NCBI GenBank assembly: GCA_038251625.1
Contig: JBBSBE010000105.1
Location: 1-13,677, forward strand
Length of the DNA stretch: 13,677 bases
DNA from: JBBQXK01 sp038251625
GTDB lineage: Bacteria > Pseudomonadota > Alphaproteobacteria > Rhodobacterales > Rhodobacteraceae
Direction: 5' to 3'
Shown here piece by piece: positions 7,574 through 13,677 of the stretch. The notes beneath the pieces were generated by a model. It worked only from the letters and a program-made list of their open reading frames with translations. It did not search any database and was not told the origin of the DNA. Made by a program: the position numbers and the translations under genes. Each line of letters starts with the position of its first letter. Within the stretch, counting starts at the first letter, position 1.

Positions 7574-8419
7574 ATGCCTTTCCCCACCATCCTGACCGTT
7601 CTGACCCGCGCCGATGCCGCTGCCCCCACGCTGGCCGCCGCCGGGGCGCTGGCGCTGGAGGGTGCCTCGCATCTTGATGTGCTGGCGCTGGGGATTGACC
7701 ACACGGCGGATGCCTATGCGACGCTAGGCGCCGCGCCGATGATCTGGCAGACGCTGCATGTCCGGACCGAGGAAGAGGCCCGCGCAGTGACGAAAGCCGC
7801 AGAGGCCGCGCTGACGGCCCAGCCGCCGGTGCTGCGCGCGGCGGTGGAAACCACGGTCATTCAGGCTGGCGCGGTCGGCGACCTGATTGCCATGCGCGCG
7901 CGGTTCGCCGATCTGGTGGTGTTGCCGCGCCCCTATGGCGAGGGGCGGGGGCCTGCCGAGGTGACGATTGTGGAGGCGGCGCTTTTCGGCGCCGATGCGC
8001 CCGTGCTGGTGCTGCCCGAGGGTGGCGTGCTTTCCCCGGCGCCCAAGCGCGTGCTGCTTGCGTGGAACCAGAGCCGCGAGGCGCTGGCCGCCGCGCGCAG
8101 TGCCCTGCCCTTCCTGAAGCAGGCCGATCATGTATCCGTCACGATCGTGGATCCGCCGAAACACGGACCCGAGCGATCAGACCCTGGCGGCCCGCTTTGC
8201 CAGTGGCTGGCACGCCACGGGGTATCGGTGGAAGTGACGATCCTGCCCGGCAACATGCCCCGTGTGTCGGACGCTCTGATGCGCCACGCCACGGACATGC
8301 GGGCCGAGTTGATCGTGATGGGGGCCTATGGCCATTCGCGTATTCGGGAAGCGATCCTTGGCGGGGCGACGCGGGCCATGCTGGAAAAGGCATCGGTGCC
8401 CGTGCTGATGGCGCACTAG
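7574..8419 (+). CDS. Tandem-domain universal stress protein (UspA superfamily)
   Basis: A 281-residue cytosolic protein with two Usp domains, about 1-148 and 157-281. The C-terminal domain keeps the nucleotide-loop pattern in GAYGHSRIREAILGGATRAML form (Gly250, Gly253, Gly263-264), ending VPVLMAH as usual for the family; the first domain is degenerate and lacks a clear loop. The start is ATG at 7574 because AGGAGG (7561-7566) lies 7 nt upstream; in-frame codons further left run through the promoter and the FNR boxes. It is divergent from ccoN with a shared regulatory region. A Usp of this size (called orf277 in Rhodobacter) next to ccoNOQP is, from memory, a known arrangement. The exact function is unknown; a role in anaerobic or energy-limited survival is plausible. 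It ends before the hairpin at 8440-8470. Confidence 0.93.
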   Translation: MPFPTILTVLTRADAAAPTLAAAGALALEGASHLDVLALGIDHTADAYATLGAAPMIWQTLHVRTEEEARAVTKAAEAALTAQPPVLRAAVETTVIQAGAVGDLIAMRARFADLVVLPRPYGEGRGPAEVTIVEAALFGADAPVLVLPEGGVLSPAPKRVLLAWNQSREALAAARSALPFLKQADHVSVTIVDPPKHGPERSDPGGPLCQWLARHGVSVEVTILPGNMPRVSDALMRHATDMRAELIVMGAYGHSRIREAILGGATRAMLEKASVPVLMAH

Positions 8420-8439
8420 GCACGAGATTTCCGAAAAGG

Positions 8440-8470
8440 GAACGCCCCGGCATCGGCGGCCGGGGCGTTC
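8440..8470 (-). terminator. Intergenic hairpin terminator between convergent genes
   Basis: A perfect 12-bp stem (GAACGCCCCGGC at 8440-8451 pairing with 8459-8470) with a 7-nt loop. On the minus strand it is followed by CC and a TTTT tract, so it fits an intrinsic terminator for the DUF4386-like gene. On the plus strand it lies 20 nt after the usp stop and has no U-tract, so it could serve that gene only weakly or as a 3' stabiliser. Confidence 0.75.
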
Positions 8471-8488
8471 GGCAGGAACAGTGCCCTG

Positions 8489-9229
8489 TCAGGCGCTCTG
8501 GAGGGCGTGGCGGGCCTGACGACGTGACGCCACGATCAGGTAGCCACCAAAGAAGATGGCCCAGAACGAATAGGTGAAGCCGTTGATGAAGAGGATGGAA
8601 TCAAATTCGGTGCCGAGCAGTTCCTCCAGCGGAAAGAACAGGACCGCCGAGATTGCAGCCCAGGCCGCAAAGAGCGTGGGCACGCGCGACGACCGAAAGA
8701 ACGCCAGCGCAAAGACGCCAAGAAACAGCGAGCCAGAGAGCCGCACGCCCAGATGCTCACCCGTCTGGCCGGCATAGGCACTGAGCATGTCGTAATTCAA
8801 AAGCGCCACCTGCCGCACAGCTTCGCTGCTGGCGGGGTCGAGATAGGCTTGTGACAGCACCGGCATCGCAAAGAGCCAGCGCAGGATGCCCAGCACCCGG
8901 AACGCGGCTGATACGATGGCCAGGGCAACCGCGATATCGGCCAAAATCGTGGTCAGGTCATCCTCGCCCGCCACCAGCCAGCGCAGGCAGACGGCGATGG
9001 GGATGAACATGAAGCTGGAGATCATGTAGACGTAATAGCCCGCGAACATCGCGTTGCCCTGATCGCGCAGGAGGCCGAAGATCTCGGTCGCCGGCAGACC
9101 AAGGCTGGCGGGCCAGTTGATCGCGCCGTTGAGGACCGCGAAGCCGGTGTAGAACACCGCCTCGCGCAGGATCAGGATGCCGCCGGTGAGGGCCATGATC
9201 GCAGGCAGGGCGTGGGATTTGGAGATCAT
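8489..9229 (-). CDS. Six-helix membrane protein, DUF4386-like
   Basis: A 246-residue integral membrane protein of unknown function. Six hydrophobic helices are visible at about residues 8-33, 62-85, 95-120, 163-179, 184-203 and 211-233, with a polar loop (about 121-160) between helices 3 and 4. This layout and the short polar first loop resemble the DUF4386 family; the assignment is from pattern recognition only. I chose ATG at 9229, with AAGGA 9 nt upstream. The longer reading from 9307 would overlap the upstream gene and add a basic, non-membrane stretch. It follows the SDR-like gene by 32 nt on the same strand and is probably co-transcribed with it. It ends 18 nt before the intrinsic terminator. 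No enzyme or metal motif is seen. Confidence 0.8.
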   Translation of the reverse strand: MISKSHALPAIMALTGGILILREAVFYTGFAVLNGAINWPASLGLPATEIFGLLRDQGNAMFAGYYVYMISSFMFIPIAVCLRWLVAGEDDLTTILADIAVALAIVSAAFRVLGILRWLFAMPVLSQAYLDPASSEAVRQVALLNYDMLSAYAGQTGEHLGVRLSGSLFLGVFALAFFRSSRVPTLFAAWAAISAVLFFPLEELLGTEFDSILFINGFTYSFWAIFFGGYLIVASRRQARHALQSA

Positions 9230-9261
9230 GAAGAAGGGTCCTTTCGTCTGCGGAAGGGGGA

Positions 9262-10239
9262 TCAGGCGGCGGCGGCCATGGGGGCGAGGTTCAGTTCGGC
9301 GCGCCACCAGGCAAGGGTTGCCTGAAGGGCTGTGTCAGGATCGGTTGCGGCACCGCCAAAGGCCACCCGATACTGCTCTGACGAGAGTTCGAATCGGTCT
9401 GTAAACTGGTATTCAACCTCGATCACCTCGCCTGCGGCGGGCAGGAACAGACCGATCAGCCGCATCATCAGTTTTGGCGTGATCGTGATTCTTGGCGCAG
9501 GGAGCCCGGCCAGATCGGCGGCGCGTGCGGCCAGGGTGGCCACCGGCATCGGCGGCAGGGACGGCACATGCCACGCTCGGCCCAGCGCCGCGTCTTCTGC
9601 GCCAAGACGGATCATCGCCCGGGCCAGATCGGGCAGGTAGGTAAAGCTGTGGGGGGCAGCAGGATCGCCGAACCACCGTATCGGCTTGCCTTGCAGAAGC
9701 GGGGGCCAGAACCGTTCCCCAAGGCTCGACATGCCGACCTCTGGCCCGAGAAGATCGGATGCGCGCGCGATGGTTGCGAGGACCCAGCCTGCCTGATGTT
9801 CCGCCAGCAGCTTTGCCGTCATCCTGGCGCGCAGCCGCCCCTTCGGCCCGGTTGCCGCGTGGGGCATATCCTCGGTCAGCACACCGTTGGCGCCGTAGGC
9901 GTAGAGATTCTCGACCACCACGAGCCGAGAGCCGGTTTGTGCGGCGGCGGCCACGATACTGTCCTGCAGGGGCGGGAAGTCGCGGACCCATTGATGATAG
10001 GCCGGGGCGGCGCAATGATAGACGATAGCCGCACCGCTGACCGCCGCAAGCGATGCCGCGGCGTTGGTCAGATCGGCGGCCCGCACCTCGACCGACGCTG
10101 GCAGTCCGGGCGCCTTGCCCGACCGGGAGACGATGCGGACGCGGGCGCCGTCGGCTGAAAGGGCAGTCGCGACGGCGCGGCCGACAGGCCCTGCACCAAG
10201 CACGACATGCAGGGAGGATGGTTCGGATTTGAGGGTCAC
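9262..10239 (-). CDS. Atypical SDR / NAD-dependent epimerase-like protein
   Basis: A 325-residue protein with an N-terminal Rossmann fold (dinucleotide motif GAGPVG at Gly15/Gly17/Gly20, then VRIVSRS and AADLT) and a C-terminal substrate domain with the epimerase-like stretch HSFTYLPDLARAM at about 197-209. The usual catalytic YxxxK is not intact: Lys143 is in the expected place, but position 139 is Arg, so it is an atypical SDR that may act as a reductase with another mechanism or as an NAD(P)-binding sensor. The start is GTG at 10239 with GAAAGG 7 nt upstream. An ATG at 10305 would lie inside a palindromic operator-like region and add 22 unconserved-looking residues. It is the first gene of a two-gene unit with the DUF4386-like gene. 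The substrate is unknown. Confidence 0.85.
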   Translation of the reverse strand: MTLKSEPSSLHVVLGAGPVGRAVATALSADGARVRIVSRSGKAPGLPASVEVRAADLTNAAASLAAVSGAAIVYHCAAPAYHQWVRDFPPLQDSIVAAAAQTGSRLVVVENLYAYGANGVLTEDMPHAATGPKGRLRARMTAKLLAEHQAGWVLATIARASDLLGPEVGMSSLGERFWPPLLQGKPIRWFGDPAAPHSFTYLPDLARAMIRLGAEDAALGRAWHVPSLPPMPVATLAARAADLAGLPAPRITITPKLMMRLIGLFLPAAGEVIEVEYQFTDRFELSSEQYRVAFGGAATDPDTALQATLAWWRAELNLAPMAAAA

Positions 10240-10288
10240 AGGCGTGCCTTTCGGGAACGGGCGGGTAGCGCTGGTCAGATTGATTCTA

Positions 10289-10326
10289 GTGCCATATCGC
10301 ACCATTTATCTGGTACGATATCGCAC
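10289..10326 (-). promoter_or_regulatory. Paired palindromic operator sites upstream of the SDR-like gene
   Basis: Two imperfect 14-bp palindromes, GTGCCATATCGCAC (10289-10302) and GTACGATATCGCAC (10313-10326), each 12 of 14 self-complementary, begin exactly 24 bp apart. Together they also form a larger inverted repeat. The pattern is typical of dimeric repressors of the TetR, HxlR or MarR type. No such regulator gene is present in the window. The site is distinct from the FNR boxes. Confidence 0.65.
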
Positions 10327-10338
10327 TTCTTGCGTCAA
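10310..10338 (-). promoter_or_regulatory. Candidate sigma-70-type promoter of the SDR/DUF4386 unit
   Basis: TTGACG at 10338-10333 (5 of 6 matches to the -35 consensus), a 17-nt spacer, and TACCAG at 10315-10310 (3 of 6 matches to -10) predict a start near 10303. The right-hand palindrome would lie in the spacer and the left-hand one at the start of transcription, both positions suited to repression. The weak -10 makes this tentative. Confidence 0.45.
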
Positions 10339-10408
10339 CCTGCAATCGCAGCGTCGTTGACCCGCGAAAGGGCCGGCCTTGATGCGCAAAGGTTTGAGGA
10401 TCGGGCAA

Positions 10409-10438
10409 CCGGTCGGCCCATCAACGGCGCGCGACCGG
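10409..10438 (-). terminator. Weak hairpin downstream of fnrL
   Basis: A 7-bp perfect stem (CCGGTCG with CGACCGG) and 16-nt loop, 31 nt after the fnrL stop, without a U-tract. It is the only dyad I see between fnrL and the SDR promoter, so it is a possible 3' end for fnrL, but the support is thin. The rest of 10240-10468 holds only the promoter and operator described separately. Confidence 0.25.
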
Positions 10439-10468
10439 AACAGGAGGCTGCGACCCGGGGGCCGTGGA

Positions 10469-11212
10469 TCAGCCGGGCACGCCGCCATCGCTGTCGTCGC
10501 CCGCCTCTTCCAGCAGACGGTCAAAATCGGCCACGCGCACGTGCCGCTTGCCCTCGAGCACGATCACACGATCTTGCCTCAGCGCGCTGATCTGGCGGCT
10601 GACGGTTTCCAGCGTCAGGCCCAGATAATCGGCCATCGCTTCGCGCGTCAGGGGCAGTTCGAACAGGATATCGCGGCTTTGCTGCGCGCCGAGCGCGGCC
10701 TGGCGGCGCGCAAGGATGGCCAGAAGGCTCGCGATCTTTTCCCGCGCGGTCTTGCGGCCCAGAACCAGCATCCATTCCCGCGCGGCGTCCAGCTCGTCCA
10801 GCGTCATCTCCAGCAGGCGCTGGGCCACGTGAGGGGTTTCGATCATCATGGCTTCAAATGGTTTCTTGCGAAAACAGCACATCAGAAGGTCGGTCGTCGC
10901 GGTCACGTCATAGGCTGCCGCCATGCGACCCGGGCGACCGACGAAATCGGACGGCAGCAAAAGGCCCACCATCTGCCGCCGCCCATCCTCCATGGTCTGG
11001 GTCAGCGTGGCGATGCCGGAGACGACCGAGCCCACGAAATCCATCTGGTCGCCGGACCAGATGACCGTCTGGCCAGCGGGAAAGCTGCGGTAATACTTGA
11101 TCTCTTCCAGCCGCGCGAGTTCGGCATCTTCGCAACGCGCACAGACGGCGCGGTGCCGGATCGGGCAATCGCCACAGGATTGCCGCCCAAGGGCAAGGTC
11201 GTGCGCCACCAT
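10469..11212 (-). CDS. fnrL: FnrL, oxygen-sensing CRP/FNR-family regulator
   Basis: A 247-residue transcription factor. The N-terminus carries cysteines Cys13, Cys16, Cys24 and Cys27 (CGDCP, then AVCARCE), and Cys112/Cys113 lie in the sensor domain; Cys13, Cys16, Cys24 and Cys113 would match the 4Fe-4S ligand set of FnrL proteins. A cyclic-nucleotide-like beta-roll (about 30-125), dimer helix (about 128-160) and HTH follow. The recognition helix reads LETVSRQISAL, with Glu202, Ser205 and Arg206 matching the E..SR residues of FNR that read TTGAT half-sites. Such sites occur upstream of ccoN, usp, ccoG and hemN. The start is ATG at 11212, with AAGGAGG 7 nt upstream; the frame stays open far upstream through the antisense of hemN, which is not real coding. 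Oxygen destroys the cluster and releases the DNA. Confidence 0.97.
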   Translation of the reverse strand: MVAHDLALGRQSCGDCPIRHRAVCARCEDAELARLEEIKYYRSFPAGQTVIWSGDQMDFVGSVVSGIATLTQTMEDGRRQMVGLLLPSDFVGRPGRMAAAYDVTATTDLLMCCFRKKPFEAMMIETPHVAQRLLEMTLDELDAAREWMLVLGRKTAREKIASLLAILARRQAALGAQQSRDILFELPLTREAMADYLGLTLETVSRQISALRQDRVIVLEGKRHVRVADFDRLLEEAGDDSDGGVPG

Positions 11213-11224
11213 AGGCGGACCTCC

Positions 11225-11238
11225 TTGATCTGCATCAA
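11225..11238. promoter_or_regulatory. FNR box between divergent fnrL and hemN
   Basis: TTGAT-CTGC-ATCAA is a perfect FNR/FnrL consensus. Its centre (11231.5) is 41.5 bp upstream of the A of the hemN ATG, the class II activation distance. On the fnrL side it overlaps the ribosome binding site (minus strand ATCAAGGAGG) and lies only 12 bp from the fnrL ATG, so for fnrL it can only be inside the leader or at the promoter start, consistent with repression. Confidence 0.88.
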
Positions 11239-11272
11239 AGTCAGACTGCATCTTACACGCCAGTCTTGCCCC

Positions 11273-12628
11273 ATGAACAGTCATAATGATCTTCGCCGCC
11301 ACGGCCTCTTCGATGCACGCGTGCCGCGCTATACCAGCTATCCGACCGCACCGCAGTTTGGCACCGCCGTTGGCGCAGGGGGGTTTTCGGATTGGCTGGG
11401 CGATGTGCCGGAAGGCGCCGAAATCTCGCTTTACCTGCATGTCCCGTTCTGCCGACGGCTTTGCTGGTTCTGTGCCTGCCGCACGCAGGGCACGGCATCC
11501 CTGGCACCTGTTTCCGCCTATGTAGAGACACTTCTGGCAGAGATCGCCGTGATCGCGGCAGCCCTGCCCGCGGGTGTCCGGCTGGCGCGGCTGCATTGGG
11601 GCGGGGGCACACCGACACTGTTGCCGCCCGCCGAAATCACCCTGTTGGCCGCCGCGCTGCGCGCCGCTTTCCCGCTGGCACCCGGGGCAGAATTCTCGGT
11701 CGAGATCGACCCTGGCGAGATTGACGACGGACGCCTTGACGCGCTGGCGGCGGCGGGGCTGACACGCGCCTCGATCGGCGTGCAGGATTTCGACCCGCTG
11801 ATCCAGTCGGCGATCGGGCGCCACCAGCCTTACGCATTGACGCGCGATGCCGTGATGGCCATCCGCGCGCGCGGGGTGACCAGCCTGAATGCCGATATCC
11901 TTTACGGCCTGCCCTATCAGACAGAAGCGCGGATCGCGGCTTCGGTGCGTCAACTGCTGAGCCTGTCGCCCGACCGGGTAGCGCTTTACGGCTATGCCCA
12001 TGTGCCGTGGATGAGCCGCCGCCAGCAGATGATCCCGGTCGACGCGATCCCGGTGCCGGAGGCGCGTCTGGCCTTGTTCGAGACGGCAACGGCGCTGTTT
12101 GCGGAAGCGGGATATGAGGCCATCGGGATCGACCACTTCGCACGGCCCGGTGACAGCCTGGCGGTGGCCGCACGTGGCGGGCATCTGCGGCGCAATTTTC
12201 AGGGCTACACCGACGATCGGGCAGATGTGCTGGTGGGTCTTGGCGCCTCGGCCATATCCCGCCTTCCGCAAGGTTATGCGCAGAATGCCCCGGCCACGGC
12301 GCATTACACGCGGGCCATCCGCGAGGGGCGGCTGGCCACGGCCCGGGGCCACGCCTTTGCCGGCGAAGATCGCCTGCGGGCCCGGATCATCGAGGCGCTG
12401 ATGTGCGATTTCAGACTGGACAGAGACGCATTGGCGCAGGCGTTTCCATCCGCTGCTTCCGGATTGGACGCGATGATCGACGATGGCGCGCGGCCTTTTG
12501 CGGGCCTGTTGCACCGTGATGCGGCCGGACTGTCCATCCCCCCGGCGGCACGGCCCCTGACACGGATGATCGCGAGATCCTTCGATGCCTACGAGGCCGC
12601 AGCCGGGCAACATTCGGTGGCCGTCTAG
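11273..12628 (+). CDS. hemN: Oxygen-independent coproporphyrinogen III dehydrogenase (HemN)
   Basis: A 451-residue cytosolic radical SAM enzyme that decarboxylates coproporphyrinogen III to protoporphyrinogen IX without O2, supplying haem under microaerobic or anaerobic conditions. The motif HVPFCRRLCWFCACR gives the 4Fe-4S ligands Cys60, Cys64 and Cys67, plus the extra Cys69 typical of true HemN rather than HemW. GGGTP at 110-114 binds SAM, and GVQDFD (about 171-176) follows. The N-terminus has the HemN signature RVPRYTSYPTAPQF. The length fits HemN. The start is ATG at 11273; there is no Shine-Dalgarno sequence in front of it, and the FNR-box spacing predicts transcription starting at the ATG itself. 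It is divergent from fnrL, as is hemZ in Rhodobacter as far as I recall. Its stop overlaps the stop of the convergent glycosyltransferase gene. Confidence 0.97.
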   Translation: MNSHNDLRRHGLFDARVPRYTSYPTAPQFGTAVGAGGFSDWLGDVPEGAEISLYLHVPFCRRLCWFCACRTQGTASLAPVSAYVETLLAEIAVIAAALPAGVRLARLHWGGGTPTLLPPAEITLLAAALRAAFPLAPGAEFSVEIDPGEIDDGRLDALAAAGLTRASIGVQDFDPLIQSAIGRHQPYALTRDAVMAIRARGVTSLNADILYGLPYQTEARIAASVRQLLSLSPDRVALYGYAHVPWMSRRQQMIPVDAIPVPEARLALFETATALFAEAGYEAIGIDHFARPGDSLAVAARGGHLRRNFQGYTDDRADVLVGLGASAISRLPQGYAQNAPATAHYTRAIREGRLATARGHAFAGEDRLRARIIEALMCDFRLDRDALAQAFPSAASGLDAMIDDGARPFAGLLHRDAAGLSIPPAARPLTRMIARSFDAYEAAAGQHSVAV

Positions 12629-13677
12629 CCGCCTTCGACAAAGGCGATCAGCCGGGGCAGTGACACGGTGGCGAGGTCATACCGCTGCACCACTGTCGCC
12701 CGCGCTGCCGTCCGCAGCGCCAGAAACCGCGCGGGTTCGGCCAACGCCTCGGTCAGCGCGGCAGACCACGCGGGCACATCGAAGAAATCGACCAGCCGCC
12801 CGTTCACCCCGTCCGCGATCACCTCGCGCACCGGGGCGGTATCAGAGCCGATCACCAGCGCCCCCGCGCTCATCGCCTCGATCATCGACCAGGACAGCAC
12901 GAAGGGATAGGTCAGGTAGGCATGCACCCGCGTGACCTGCATCAGCGACCGGAAGACAGGATAGGGGATGCGGCCGGTGAAATGGACGCGGGACAGATCC
13001 AGCCTGCCCTGCACCTCGGCCAGGATGCGGTCTTTCCAGCTTTGGCCATCCGGGGGCGCGCGCCCGTAGCTGACATCGGTGCCGCCCACGATCACGGCAT
13101 GCGCATTCGGCCGGGCGGCCAGCACATCGGGCAGCGCGCGCAGGAACGTGTGGTAGCCGCGGTAGGGTTCGAGATTGCGGTTCACGAAGCTCAGCACCTC
13201 ATCCCCTGCGCGAAAGGTGGGGCCATCGGGCAATGTCAGGGTCGCATCCGGATCGGGGGCCATGCGGGCGGTATCGACACCGTCATGCACCACGGTCAAC
13301 AGCGGACGCAGCGCGGGCGGGAAGGTGGATGCCTGCCATTCGGTGGGCGCAAGGCCCGCGTCGGCGTGCAGAAGCGCCTGCCCCAGATGCGCGGCGCGGC
13401 CTTGCGCGATCATCACGGCGTCAAAGGGATCGTGGGCAGGCGGGTCGAATTCGGGATCAAAGCCCACATCGAGGCCCCGCCCGGAATAGTAGAACTCTGC
13501 ATAGACAAGGTGCCGCGCCTCGGGCCAGACCTCGCGCAGGAACAGCGTCTCGCCCCAGCCGGAATGGCCGAAAACCACATCGGGCACATAGCCCTGCCGC
13601 CGCCAGTTGCGCGCGGCACGCGCCGCGCTGACGCCGCGATCCGACATCTGCGTGTAGTTGCGGCCCAACCGCGTGGC
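12625..13677 (-). CDS. GT-B glycosyltransferase, family 4-like (5' partial)
   Basis: 350 residues are visible and the reading frame is open to the right edge, so the start lies outside; the apparent TTG at 13668 is only an internal Leu. The visible part begins within the N-terminal domain and carries a distinctive stretch GHSGWGETLF, then YAEFYYSGRGLDVGFDPEFD, typical of the family-4 group whose proteins usually start with an ILFVHQNFPGQF-like motif about 70-80 residues earlier. A linker VVHDGVDT follows, then a Rossmann C-terminal domain with FVNRNLEPYRGY (about 165-175) and a donor-site stretch SWSMIEAMSAGA then SDTAPVREVI with the E-x7-E-like acidic residues. It is probably cytosolic or membrane-associated, adding a sugar to a surface polysaccharide, lipid or peptide; the acceptor is unknown. 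It has no evident link to the oxidase genes. Confidence 0.88.
   Translation of the reverse strand, partial: ATRLGRNYTQMSDRGVSAARAARNWRRQGYVPDVVFGHSGWGETLFLREVWPEARHLVYAEFYYSGRGLDVGFDPEFDPPAHDPFDAVMIAQGRAAHLGQALLHADAGLAPTEWQASTFPPALRPLLTVVHDGVDTARMAPDPDATLTLPDGPTFRAGDEVLSFVNRNLEPYRGYHTFLRALPDVLAARPNAHAVIVGGTDVSYGRAPPDGQSWKDRILAEVQGRLDLSRVHFTGRIPYPVFRSLMQVTRVHAYLTYPFVLSWSMIEAMSAGALVIGSDTAPVREVIADGVNGRLVDFFDVPAWSAALTEALAEPARFLALRTAARATVVQRYDLATVSLPRLIAFVEGG

Noticed and set aside
10469..12613. A 714-codon minus-strand open frame ending in fnrL.
   Set aside because: Everything upstream of the ATG at 11212 is antisense to hemN; the ATG at 11212 has a strong ribosome binding site and gives a normal 247-residue FnrL.
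10379..12628. A 749-codon plus-strand open frame that could be read as an N-terminally extended HemN.
   Set aside because: The first 298 codons lie antisense to fnrL and lack family similarity; HemN begins with its signature at the ATG at 11273.
1..13677. Possible mobile element, CRISPR array, tRNA, rRNA or phage genes.
   Set aside because: No transposase or integrase, no regularly spaced repeats and no RNA gene folds were seen; gene density and codon use look uniform and chromosomal.

Overview
The window comes from a GC-rich alphaproteobacterium, most probably a member of the Rhodobacterales (Rhodobacter/Paracoccus-like). The evidence is a high-GC codon pattern, a ccoNOQP-ccoGHI cluster for cbb3-type cytochrome oxidase, and linkage of that cluster to a 277-281 residue universal stress protein, fnrL and a coproporphyrinogen III dehydrogenase gene. 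As far as I recall, that order matches the known ccoNOQP/rdxBHIS-fnrL-hemZ region of Rhodobacter. The window is essentially one microaerobic/anaerobic respiration island.

Layout. On the minus strand, reading right to left, ccoN (7389-5791), ccoO, ccoQ and ccoP encode the oxidase. ccoP is followed by a strong GC hairpin (3932-3967) and then by a second promoter with a perfect FNR box (3907-3920). That promoter drives the maturation genes ccoG, ccoH and ccoI; ccoI is cut by the left edge and ccoS would lie outside. Divergent from ccoN is a tandem universal stress protein gene (7574-8419, plus). It converges on a two-gene minus-strand cassette: an atypical SDR/epimerase-like protein (10239-9262) and a six-helix DUF4386-like membrane protein (9229-8489). 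That cassette has its own promoter with two palindromic operator-like sites. Then come fnrL (11212-10469, minus) and the divergent hemN (11273-12628, plus). hemN meets, tail to tail, a glycosyltransferase (minus) whose N-terminus runs off the right edge.

How it works together. FnrL is an oxygen-sensing 4Fe-4S CRP/FNR regulator. Four TTGAT-N4-ATCAA boxes (three perfect, one with a single change) sit in the three intergenic regions serving ccoN/usp, ccoG and fnrL/hemN. When oxygen falls, FnrL would raise the high-affinity oxidase, its copper and assembly factors, oxygen-independent haem synthesis (the oxidase needs b- and c-type haem) and the stress protein. The box beside fnrL overlaps its own ribosome binding site, which suggests autorepression. 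The FNR box geometry is consistent with -41.5 (class II) activation for ccoN, ccoG, usp and hemN. For hemN the predicted start of transcription falls exactly on the A of the ATG, so its mRNA may be leaderless. The SDR/DUF4386 pair and the glycosyltransferase have no obvious link to this regulon. I see no mobile element, CRISPR array, tRNA or rRNA.
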